Shown one piece after another: positions 32,932-40,307 of a DNA stretch of 64,000 nt. The notes below the pieces were generated by a model that searched no databases, was not told where the DNA came from, and was given only the letters and a program-made list of their open reading frames with translations. The position numbers and the translations under genes are program-made. Position 1 is the stretch's first letter. Each line of letters begins with the position of its first letter. The DNA comes from Pseudodesulfovibrio sp. GTDB lineage: Bacteria > Desulfobacterota > Desulfovibrionia > Desulfovibrionales > Desulfovibrionaceae. The stretch lies in assembly GCA_016744135.1 (NCBI GenBank), contig JADGEX010000001.1, forward strand, positions 2,596,980 through 2,660,979, read 5' to 3'.

Positions 32932-33298
32932 CAAGTTGGAGCCGGTCATAAGCCGGGTTTTGTCGCCCCTTACGGGGTGGTCATCATTCATCTAGACCGA
33001 CTGTTACCAGCCGGTTCGAGCAACCTACCCGACAGCTCGATCGGGCCGATCTACAGCGCTGTCCTATTTGGTTTTGCTTCGGACGGAGTTCACCTGGCCT
33101 GCCGTGTCACCACGACAGCCGGTAGGCTCTTACCCCACCGTTTCACCCTTACCGCCGGTTAAAACCGGAGGCGGTATCCTTTCTGTTGCACGTGACGGGG
33201 ATCGCTCCCCCTGGGAGTTACCCAGCGTCCTGCCCTGAGAAGCCCGGACTTTCCTCCCCGATCAAAGATCGCGGCGATGACCTGTCCGACTCCAAACT
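32932..33298 (-). ncRNA. rnpB: RNase P RNA, type A
   Basis: The minus strand carries the hallmarks of bacterial RNase P RNA: GAGGAAAGTCCGGGCTTC near the 5' side (about 33238-33255), the AGGGTGAAACGGTGGGGTAAGAG region, CAAATAGGACAGCGC and the 3' signature TAGATGAATGATGACC followed by ACAAAACCCGGCTTAT (about 32950-32990). The ends AAGTTTGGAGTCGG and CCGGCTCCAACTT pair as helix P1. Ends are approximate by a few bases. RNase P removes 5' leaders from pre-tRNAs. Confidence 0.96.
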
Positions 33299-33301
33299 TG
33301 T

Positions 33302-33307
33302 ATTATA
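33302..33307 (-). promoter_or_regulatory. rnpB: -10 element of the rnpB promoter
   Basis: On the minus strand a perfect TATAAT lies 4 nt before the mature 5' end of the RNase P RNA. The -35 region at 17-18 nt spacing has no close match to TTGACA, so only the -10 is called. Confidence 0.6.
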
Positions 33308-33340
33308 TCCAACGAGGCCGTGAGGCCCCGAATTCAATTT

Positions 33341-34072
33341 CTAATCCTGAGATTCCGGTTCAATGTGCGCCTTCCAGTAAATGAGGCGCTGGCAGTTGGG
33401 GCAGCTCAAAATTTGCTGGCCTTTCTGCAAATCATTGTAGGACTGCGGCGGAATCATGATATTACAGCCCGAACATACGCCTTTGGAAACTGGTACGATG
33501 ACCGGATTCTTCAAGCGTTCACGGATGAACTCGTAACGCCCCAGGATCGGCGGCGGAACAGCCTTGCTTGACTTCTTGCGCTTGCGGCCCAAGGAGTCGA
33601 GTTTCTTTTGAGCTTTGGCCAGACGTTCGTCCAAGGTTGTCTTGAGAGCTGCGTATTGCTCTTTGACTCCACTCATTTCTTCGGTCAGGGACTCAGTGGC
33701 CTCGTCCTGACGGATGAGTTCCTCACGCACGGCTTCCTGCTCGTCATCACGCATGCGGTTGAGCTTTTCCAGGGAATCCATTTCGCGCATCATGGCGTGG
33801 TATTCCTTGGTGTTGCCAACCAACATCAGTTTGTTTTTGGACTTTTTGATTTTCCCGGCGTCCTCATCGATTTCAAAGGTCAGCTTTTTCTGCTGTTCTT
33901 TGAGGATGCCAGTCCTTTCGTCGATCTGGTTGCGGCGCTCATCGAATTCGCTCATCTGTGATTCAAGGTCGGACAGCTCTTTGGGAGCCTGCTCGATCAC
34001 ATCCCTGAGGGTGAGGATTTCGTCGTCAACCTGCTGGAGAACGATCAACTGTTCGATTTGTTTCTGATACAT
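33341..34072 (-). CDS. Coiled-coil protein with C-terminal C4 zinc ribbon (DUF164/CdsZ-like)
   Basis: In this 243-residue protein, residues 5-165 form a long, highly charged antiparallel coiled coil. The C-terminus has a zinc ribbon with two CxxC knuckles, CSGC (about 199-202) and CPNC (about 223-226). This is the layout of the DUF164 family (HP0958/CdsZ-like). In Helicobacter the relative is linked to flagellar gene regulation by sigma-54 and flaA mRNA; whether that holds here is not shown. It lies directly downstream of the Nif3-family gene and upstream of rnpB. Confidence 0.88.
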   Translation of the reverse strand: MYQKQIEQLIVLQQVDDEILTLRDVIEQAPKELSDLESQMSEFDERRNQIDERTGILKEQQKKLTFEIDEDAGKIKKSKNKLMLVGNTKEYHAMMREMDSLEKLNRMRDDEQEAVREELIRQDEATESLTEEMSGVKEQYAALKTTLDERLAKAQKKLDSLGRKRKKSSKAVPPPILGRYEFIRERLKNPVIVPVSKGVCSGCNIMIPPQSYNDLQKGQQILSCPNCQRLIYWKAHIEPESQD

Positions 34073-34128
34073 TGTTAACCTCTCTATCTATTTGAAATTT
34101 TGCCAAATCATTTAATCGGCTTGTTTCG

Positions 34129-35127
34129 CTATTTTTTGACGTGTACCCGGAACGGGTCTTCGCCTTCGAAAAATTGTACGTCCGCGTCAACCATTTCGCC
34201 TGTAAGTTCTTTGGCAAATCGACGCATCATTTCTTCTTCCAATGAAAAATGTCCGGCATCTACAACACAAATGGGTGTTTCTACCGCTGCATGATACTTC
34301 ATGTCACCGGTAATAAATACGTCAGCTCCGGCTTTTGCGGCCTTTTCGATAAGCGACGATCCAGATCCGCCGCAGTAGGCTACCGTTGTAACGGTTTCGG
34401 GCTGCGGTCCGCAAATTATGAGCGCGTCACGCTGGAGAAGGGTATCCAGTTTTGCGATGAACGCATCCCATGGCATGGGCTCAGGCAATCTGCCGACTTC
34501 GCCAAAACCGACTTCGCGCCGGGGCGCAGTCAGTGAACGAATGTAGAACAGAGGACGTTTGCTCATGGAAAATTCAATTTTATTGGCAACATCTGCCCAA
34601 TGCGATTCGTCGCAGACCAGGCGGACTTCGCCGGTACGACTCTGCGACACGGAGTGAATGCCGTCGTGATTGGCCCAGATGTCGGCAGCTTCGCGGGAGA
34701 TAGGTTCTTCCGTATAGAAAGAGGCCTCGATGGGAGTGTAGCCGGTCTCGATTTCGAGGAGTTTCCTGTCTTCCAATGCAAAATCGTATCCCAGCCAGAA
34801 GGCCGGACCACCGGGGCGAGTGTCCAAAGACGTATGTGCGCTGTACAGCCATGCACCGCTTTTAACTACTTGACGCAGAACGTCCATATACATGGACTCC
34901 ACGTTCGGAGCCTTGGGCTTCATGTACAGAGGGTGATGTGTAATCACGGCCCCGGCGCCCCAATTTAGACACTTTTCAAGGGTTGCCGGAGTCGGTTCTA
35001 AAGCTACGGCGACTTTGTCGGTTTCCGTTATTTCACCGGCAATTTGGACACCACAATTGTCCCAGGAGCTTTGATTTGCTTCTGGGGCCAAAAGGCGGAA
35101 AAACGATAAAATATCCTTAATTTTCAT
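34129..35127 (-). CDS. Nif3/YbgI-family dinuclear-metal protein
   Basis: This 332-residue protein from ATG 35127 has the Nif3 landmarks WDNCGVQIAG (about 23-32), ITHHPLYMKP (the metal-binding His pair), AHTSLD, and the C-terminal FITGDMKYH and DAGHFSLEEEMM. A middle insertion domain (about 125-220) of the CutA-like PII fold makes it the long version of the family. Its members are annotated as GTP cyclohydrolase I type 2, but the true activity is unsettled. It begins 4 nt after the small gene at 35132-35278 and belongs to the same operon. Confidence 0.92.
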   Translation of the reverse strand: MKIKDILSFFRLLAPEANQSSWDNCGVQIAGEITETDKVAVALEPTPATLEKCLNWGAGAVITHHPLYMKPKAPNVESMYMDVLRQVVKSGAWLYSAHTSLDTRPGGPAFWLGYDFALEDRKLLEIETGYTPIEASFYTEEPISREAADIWANHDGIHSVSQSRTGEVRLVCDESHWADVANKIEFSMSKRPLFYIRSLTAPRREVGFGEVGRLPEPMPWDAFIAKLDTLLQRDALIICGPQPETVTTVAYCGGSGSSLIEKAAKAGADVFITGDMKYHAAVETPICVVDAGHFSLEEEMMRRFAKELTGEMVDADVQFFEGEDPFRVHVKK

Positions 35128-35131
35128 ATAC

Positions 35132-35278
35132 TTATGACCACCTATCGTAAAGAAGATGCTCCCGTAGGGTTTCCCCCTCGGGAGCATTAATTTCCTCTTC
35201 AATAACCCAGCCATTGGCCTTCACGGGATACTTCAAGATATATGCGTTGAACTGGTTTCCAGTATCAAACTTCTTCAA
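35132..35278 (-). CDS. Small 48-residue protein, likely translated (TTG start)
   Basis: An open frame of 48 codons begins at TTG 35278, with GGGAG exactly 6 nt before it, and ends with TAA 4 nt before the Nif3-family ATG. Codon use looks like real coding: Lys is AAG, Asn AAC/AAT, Gly GGA/GGC. The product has a charged C-terminus (EEEINAPEGETLREH) and no membrane segment. A GC-rich stem (35158-35186) falls inside the coding sequence. I do not recognise the family. Its placement makes it the leader gene of the Nif3/zinc-ribbon operon, just after the tRNA gene. Confidence 0.6.
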   Translation of the reverse strand: MKKFDTGNQFNAYILKYPVKANGWVIEEEINAPEGETLREHLLYDRWS

Positions 35279-35303
35279 TCACGTCTCCCGTTTGGAGGGT
35301 CGT

Positions 35304-35379
35304 TGGTGGGCCAGCCAGGATTCGAACCTGGGACCGACCGGTTATGAGCCGGTGGCTCTGCCAACTGAGCTACTGGCCC
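35304..35379 (-). tRNA. tRNA with CAU anticodon (Met elongator or Ile2)
   Basis: A complete 76-nt cloverleaf with encoded CCA is present: acceptor GGGCCAG/CTGGCCC, D-arm GCTC...GAGC, anticodon arm ACCGG CTCATAA CCGGT, T-arm CCAGG TTCGAAT CCTGG and discriminator A. The anticodon is CAU. It is not the initiator because it lacks the three G-C pairs in the anticodon stem and has a paired 1-72. C4-G69 and C5-G68 are features associated with lysidine-modified tRNA-Ile2, but Met remains possible. Confidence 0.95.
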
Positions 35380-35545
35380 GTTGTCGAGTCCGGGAAGATA
35401 GACGTACCAAGAACGATTGTCAAGCTGGCCGGTTCTCGATATCGATGAATCTTTCAATTGTGAATTTTCATTTTTTTTGAAAGTCCTTAGACCTCGCGAA
35501 GCGCCCTAAAAATTAAGGAAGGAGAGTAGAGGGTGAAAGTTTCCC

Positions 35546-36907
35546 CTACTGTGTCTTTTCAACCTGTCGGATCACCTTCATTGCGTACCAGGATGCTATG
35601 GCAGCGGATATCCAGACGATGGCAAGGATGGAAAGCCAGAGTGAGATTGTTCCATAACCGAGTACTGCGGTGAACAAAGTAAAGAGTGCGAATGGCGCGA
35701 CGACTTGGCGGGCAAGGCCCATCCAGATGGCGAAAAGGGGGCGCTTCATGCCTTGTAGAGTGGATGTTGCCACGAAGATGATTACGTATCCGTATAAGGT
35801 AAACGCATCAATGCGCAGATATTCCGCGCCAATGGATATGACTGCGGGGTCGGAGGTGAAGAATCGCATAAGCGGTTCGGCTAACAGAAAGATAGGTATC
35901 GAAAGTGGCAGGAGGAGGATCGCTCCATACTTGAGATTTTTGCGTACGGATTCGCGGATACGGTCAATGCGGTTTGCTCCGTAGTTTTGCGCGGTGACTG
36001 TCAAGGCGGCTACACTCAGGCCGATGGATGGCAGAAGGACGATCTGGTCGATGCGGGTGGCGATACCATAGGCTGCTGCCGCTTCAGGCCCGAAACCGGA
36101 GACGAATTTGAAGATGACGAAAAACCCGAGGGCGATGGTCATGGAATTAAGCGCTGCCGGGAATCCCTGTCGTGCTATGTCGGCGTAGAGAGTGGGGTGC
36201 GGAATCAGGTTTTTGCCGGCGTTGGTGACAACCAGTCCTGTTTGACGCGCTCGGTATCCGAGATAGATGGCTCCGAAAGCCTGGATGATGACCGTTGACC
36301 ATGCCACGCCTTGAAGTCCCAGGGCGGGGAGACCGAAACCGCCATAGATGAACCATGGATCAAGGGCTATATTCAATGTGGCACCAAAGACGAGGACATT
36401 GCGAAAACTTTTGGTGTCACCCTGTGATTGAAGAATAGCGTTGAAGAGGAAAATAGCCACTGTAGCGATGTTGCAGGCAAAAATCGGGTTCATATAGGCC
36501 AGACAAGTCTCAAGGTAATGGCCTTCAGCGCCGAGCCAGCCAAAAATGGACGGAGAAAACGTCAGGCCGAACCATGCCAGGAAAATGGATACAAAGATGC
36601 CGAAACTGAGCATCTGCACGGCAATGAATGATGCTTGTTTACGATCTTTAGCCCCGAGAGCAGACCCCATGAGGGCGGTGGAACCAGTGCCGATACCACT
36701 GGCAAGGGCGGTAATGATGAAATAGACGGGCAAAGAAAGGGCCAGCGCAGCTACGGCCTGAGTATCAATGCGTCCAGCCCACCACGTGTCCACCACGTTG
36801 AACATGGTGTTGAAAAAGAAACCCACCGAAGCGGGAACGGCGATCTGTCGGATGACTGCGGAAACTGGGCGCGAGGTGAGGTCTGTGGTGTCTGTGGTCT
36901 GTGTCAT
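35546..36907 (-). CDS. MATE-family multidrug efflux transporter
   Basis: This 453-residue integral membrane protein has about twelve hydrophobic helices in two related halves, the pattern of the MATE (MatE) family. Typical features are the N-terminal IRQIAVPASVGFFFNTMFNVVDTWWAG, and in the second half AAYGIATRIDQIVLLPSIGLSVAALTVTAQNYGA (positions about 280-313). It should export cationic compounds by Na+ or H+ antiport. It is a single gene, with the CAU tRNA downstream and an AraC regulator divergent 295 bp away. Confidence 0.93.
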   Translation of the reverse strand: MTQTTDTTDLTSRPVSAVIRQIAVPASVGFFFNTMFNVVDTWWAGRIDTQAVAALALSLPVYFIITALASGIGTGSTALMGSALGAKDRKQASFIAVQMLSFGIFVSIFLAWFGLTFSPSIFGWLGAEGHYLETCLAYMNPIFACNIATVAIFLFNAILQSQGDTKSFRNVLVFGATLNIALDPWFIYGGFGLPALGLQGVAWSTVIIQAFGAIYLGYRARQTGLVVTNAGKNLIPHPTLYADIARQGFPAALNSMTIALGFFVIFKFVSGFGPEAAAAYGIATRIDQIVLLPSIGLSVAALTVTAQNYGANRIDRIRESVRKNLKYGAILLLPLSIPIFLLAEPLMRFFTSDPAVISIGAEYLRIDAFTLYGYVIIFVATSTLQGMKRPLFAIWMGLARQVVAPFALFTLFTAVLGYGTISLWLSILAIVWISAAIASWYAMKVIRQVEKTQ

Positions 36908-37202
36908 TGATTTTGTATAACAGATAATGAGGTCAAAACCGACCCCCTGTCGATTACATCGTTATGTTTGCTCGGGGTTCACCGGCGTCATCGGAATAGG
37001 TAAAAGCCATGCGTGGCGTATTGTGGGCAAATCCGTATTGGGTATTCGAAGAGAGTGTGATTACTTTATCGTGAACTGTAAACCTTGGTTGTATTGCATC
37101 CACCTCTGATTCTTTATCAAGTCCGGCGGAGTATGCCAGAAGGTATGATGGGAGTATAGCCGATTGTTGACGTGCCTGCGGTGTGCCTATAGGAATTGAA
37201 CC

Positions 37203-38042
37203 ATGGGAAAGACTCCAACGAATACAGATGTGCGGTTTTGGCGCGCCCCAGACTTACCGGGCGTGGAAGTCCGTTATTCCAGTTACAACGAAGAGGCTTT
37301 TCGCAAGCATACCCACGTGGCCTATTCAATAGGACTCATAGAGACAGGGAGAACAACATTTACTCTTAACGGCGAAGCTTTTCATGCTGGTGCCGGTCAG
37401 CTGGTTTTGATCGAACCGGAGGTTGTTCATGTCTGTAATCCTGATTTGGATTCCCGTATGACCTATCGTATGTTTTATGTGGAATCCTCATGGTTGGAAG
37501 CAGTGGGGGCAGAGATGTTTGGCCGGGAGATAAGGCCTCCTTCATTTCCCTTGCCGGTCGTGGATGATCCTGAATTGGTTGCGCATTGGCGGGATTTGCA
37601 TGAGGTGATCATCAGCGATGGTGAATGTCTCGAAAAGGAATCCTTGTTGGTGGAAGGGCTTGCAGACTTGTTGTCGAGACATGCCGAATGTGGAGACGTT
37701 CAGGTTCTTGTTGGGCAAGGTGACGCAATCTTGGCCGTGAAGAATCATTTGGCGGAGAATTTGGCTGAGAAGGTCAGTCTTGATGCGTTGTCAGAAGTCG
37801 CGCATGTGAGTCGTTATCATTTGCTGAGGACATTTCAGGACGCCGTGGGCTTGTCGCCACATGCATATCAGAATCAGCTTCGGGTCGATTTGGGCAAGAA
37901 GCTCCTGGCGGAGAATCTCTCCATTAGCCATGTCGCTGTAGAGGCTGGGTTCGTGGATCAGAGTCATTTTTCCCGAGTGTTCAAGCAGTATACCGGAGCT
38001 ACCCCTCAACAATATCAGGCTGGGGTCGGAATTCGCAGCTGA
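37203..38042 (+). CDS. AraC-family transcriptional regulator with cupin domain
   Basis: In this 279-residue protein, the N-terminal half (about 15-150) is an AraC-type cupin sensor with HTHVAYSIGLIETG and LIEPEVVHVCNP. The C-terminal half (about 175-279) has two helix-turn-helix units with SLDALSEVAHVSRYHLLRTF and the signature HVAVEAGFVDQSHFSRVFKQYTGATPQQY. It starts 79 nt upstream of an EamA-type transporter gene on the same strand and is likely to control it (inference). An AGGAA site precedes the ATG. Confidence 0.93.
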   Translation: MGKTPTNTDVRFWRAPDLPGVEVRYSSYNEEAFRKHTHVAYSIGLIETGRTTFTLNGEAFHAGAGQLVLIEPEVVHVCNPDLDSRMTYRMFYVESSWLEAVGAEMFGREIRPPSFPLPVVDDPELVAHWRDLHEVIISDGECLEKESLLVEGLADLLSRHAECGDVQVLVGQGDAILAVKNHLAENLAEKVSLDALSEVAHVSRYHLLRTFQDAVGLSPHAYQNQLRVDLGKKLLAENLSISHVAVEAGFVDQSHFSRVFKQYTGATPQQYQAGVGIRS

Positions 38043-38121
38043 TTCGATTTCGCAATTTCATACAATACCTTTGTTCGTCTTCCTCTCATGGTGTCCCTGA
38101 AAATAATTCAGGAGGCTGTTG

Positions 38122-39054
38122 ATGAAAGAGACGATGACTGACGGCACGGTTGTGGATGCTTTGCTTCATTCTGGTGTTCACTCCATGGGGCCACGTTTGC
38201 TTGCTTCGCTGTGTCTTGCCGGAGCCGTTTTGCTTTGGGGGACATCGTTTATGGCGACCAAGATCGCTTTGACCGAATTTTCCCCCATGGTCGTTATCTG
38301 GTTGCGTATGGCCATCGCCGCATTTTTGGTTTTGTTTCTTTTTAAACACATACCCGCACCTGACTATCGAAAAGGGGATTGGAAAGTTCTGGCCTTTCTT
38401 TGTTTAATGCAACCCTGCCTGTATTTTTTGTTCGAGGGGTATGCCATCGCCCTGACAACGTCCGCTCAGGCCGGCATGATTTCCGCTCTGGTGCCTTTGA
38501 TGGTTATGGTTGGGGCGTGGGCCATCCTTAAGGAGTCCATGTCTTTGAGGGGGGTGTTGGGGATAGTAGTTTCCATATGCGGTGTGATTTGGCTGTCGTT
38601 TGGCGGGATACCTGACGTGACTGCCCCAAATCCACTTCTTGGAAACACGCTCGAAGTCGGGGCCATGGTGTGTGTCGCTATTTATATGGTGGTCATGAAA
38701 AGGCTGTCAGCACGATATTCCACATGGTGGCTGACGGGTATGCAATGCGTAGCCGGCGCATTCTTTTTTTTGCCGGGAGCGATTGTGTCAGGCTTTGGCC
38801 CGTTGCAGGAAGTCTCTTTATCTGCATGGTGTGCAGTGGGATATCTTGGTTTTTTCGTCACTTTGGGGGCGTTTGGTTTATACAATATGGCCATGACATT
38901 CATGCCTGCGGGACGGGCTGCCTTGGCTGTTAACATGGTCTCGCCTGTGGCCTTGGTGACGGGGTGGCTTGTACTTGGTGAATCCATGTCGTTGATGCAG
39001 TTGGTCGCCTGCGGGATTATCGGTCTTGGTGTGTGGCTGGGGCGGAGAGGATAG
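38122..39054 (+). CDS. EamA/DMT-superfamily transporter
   Basis: This 310-residue membrane protein from ATG 38122 has AGGAGG at 38110-38115 and about ten transmembrane helices in two EamA repeats. The first repeat begins LAGAVLLWGTSFMATKIAL and the second ends near NMVSPVALVTGWLVLGESMS. Members export metabolites such as amino acids or take up small solutes; the substrate is not evident. The AraC regulator is just upstream. A terminator hairpin follows. Confidence 0.9.
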   Translation: MKETMTDGTVVDALLHSGVHSMGPRLLASLCLAGAVLLWGTSFMATKIALTEFSPMVVIWLRMAIAAFLVLFLFKHIPAPDYRKGDWKVLAFLCLMQPCLYFLFEGYAIALTTSAQAGMISALVPLMVMVGAWAILKESMSLRGVLGIVVSICGVIWLSFGGIPDVTAPNPLLGNTLEVGAMVCVAIYMVVMKRLSARYSTWWLTGMQCVAGAFFFLPGAIVSGFGPLQEVSLSAWCAVGYLGFFVTLGAFGLYNMAMTFMPAGRAALAVNMVSPVALVTGWLVLGESMSLMQLVACGIIGLGVWLGRRG

Positions 39055-39112
39055 TAAAGAGGGATTTTGGGACGTTAACTTTTTGAGATAGTCCGGGATT
39101 TCTTTAGTGCAT

Positions 39113-39144
39113 AAAAAAACAGCCTCCCAATTCGGGAGGCTGTT
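39113..39144 (-). terminator. Terminator of the DRTGG/P-loop gene
   Basis: AACAGCCTCCC (39118-39128) and GGGAGGCTGTT (39134-39144) form a perfect 11-bp stem. On the minus strand it is followed by a T7 run (39113-39119). It lies 23 nt after the stop at 39168. Confidence 0.92.
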
Positions 39145-39167
39145 GAATTAATTTCGTTGAGGAATGA

Positions 39168-40232
39168 CTATTTCAGTCCCAGTTCTTTTTTCAGGAACTC
39201 GAAATCGATGTTGCTGGCGACCAGTTCTGCGCCTTGCTTGATTTTGATGGCGTCACGCAGTTTGTGACGTGACAGGATATCGTCCATTTTCTTGGCTACA
39301 GTGAAGGTGTCTTCGCGGACCATGATGATAGGTGTTTCCAAGACCTCGGAGCGGGTCAGGATAATGTCATTGGGATAGAGATTGCCTGTCAGAATCAGAC
39401 AAGGGCAGTCGCCTTCGAGTGCCACGAGTTGGACATCCGAGCGATCACCACCCACGATGATGGCAGAATTTTTCTTTTTGCGGAAATGCGTCATGAAGTT
39501 TTCCACCTGCATGGTGCCGATGAGAAAAGATTCCACAACACGTTCACTTTTGTTGTGTGCGGAAATGATCTTGCCGCCAAGACGATCGGCCAGATCGCCG
39601 ACCTTGATGGCTCCCATGAGTGGATCACGAGGAATTACGCCGAGAACTTTGACGCCCTTGGATTCCAACGCAGGGGCGAGAAGCTGGTCGATTTCGTCCA
39701 TGAAATTCGGTGGGACATCGTTTAGGATGACGCCGGCCATGAGGTCTCCCAGAGTTTCTTTCATGACCATGAGATAATCGTATTTCAGTTCCTTTTGGAA
39801 CCGGTCGATGATGATGGTCTTGATGCCGAGCTTTTTGATGACGGAAATAGCGTCAGTGTCGCAGTACTTGCCGGAGTACATGGAGCCGGACCCCGCCACC
39901 AAAGTGACGTCCTTTTCTTCGGATACAGCGGCGTAGCCTTCCACGATCTTGTCGAGGAGGCCGTCCATCTTGCCGGTGAAGGCTTTGACTTTGAAATCTT
40001 GGGTGACAACCACGGGAGTGACCATTTCTGGGTCAGCTGTGACACCGAGCACATCCTGCACGAATGCCGCATCCTCGTCGCCGAGTTTGCCGTCGATCTC
40101 CATGGGCATGGCTCCGACCGGTTTCATGTAACCGACGTTGAAGCCTTCTTTCTGTAGTTTCAGGCCCAGACCCATAGCGATCATGTTTTTGCCTGAGTAT
40201 CCCGTTGTTGATCCAATGTAGAGACCTGCCAT
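39168..40232 (-). CDS. P-loop/DRTGG-domain protein (phosphotransacetylase N-terminal-like)
   Basis: This 354-residue protein from ATG 40232 has AGGAGG just upstream. The N-terminal half is a BioD/CobQ-like nucleotide-binding domain with IGSTTGYSGKNMIAMGLGLKL (about 5-25, P-loop) and GSGSMYSGKYCDTD. The C-terminal half (about 220-330) is a DRTGG domain, here with VGGDRSDVQLVAL, as found at the N-terminus of some phosphotransacetylases. No catalytic Pta domain follows. It lies 75 nt downstream of the ADP-forming acyl-CoA synthetase, so a sensory or regulatory role in acetyl-CoA metabolism is plausible (inference). Confidence 0.85.
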   Translation of the reverse strand: MAGLYIGSTTGYSGKNMIAMGLGLKLQKEGFNVGYMKPVGAMPMEIDGKLGDEDAAFVQDVLGVTADPEMVTPVVVTQDFKVKAFTGKMDGLLDKIVEGYAAVSEEKDVTLVAGSGSMYSGKYCDTDAISVIKKLGIKTIIIDRFQKELKYDYLMVMKETLGDLMAGVILNDVPPNFMDEIDQLLAPALESKGVKVLGVIPRDPLMGAIKVGDLADRLGGKIISAHNKSERVVESFLIGTMQVENFMTHFRKKKNSAIIVGGDRSDVQLVALEGDCPCLILTGNLYPNDIILTRSEVLETPIIMVREDTFTVAKKMDDILSRHKLRDAIKIKQGAELVASNIDFEFLKKELGLK

Positions 40233-40307
40233 GGAAACCTCCTGAATTATGGCGTGAGCGGGGCTGTTCAAGCACCTGTTGCTCATCTATGTCACATTGC
40301 GAAAAAA

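Noticed and set aside
32860-32991. Upstream extension of the ispDF frame
   Set aside because: It lies over the 3' end of the RNase P RNA gene; the IspD family starts at 32859.
35158-35186. TGCTCCCG/CGGGAGCA stem as a tRNA terminator
   Set aside because: It falls inside the 48-codon gene and has no U-run; the coding reading explains the sequence better.
37167-37193. TTGACG...TATAGG as promoter of the AraC gene
   Set aside because: Its start site would fall within about 10 nt of the ATG, leaving no room for the ribosome site, and the spacing is only 15 nt.
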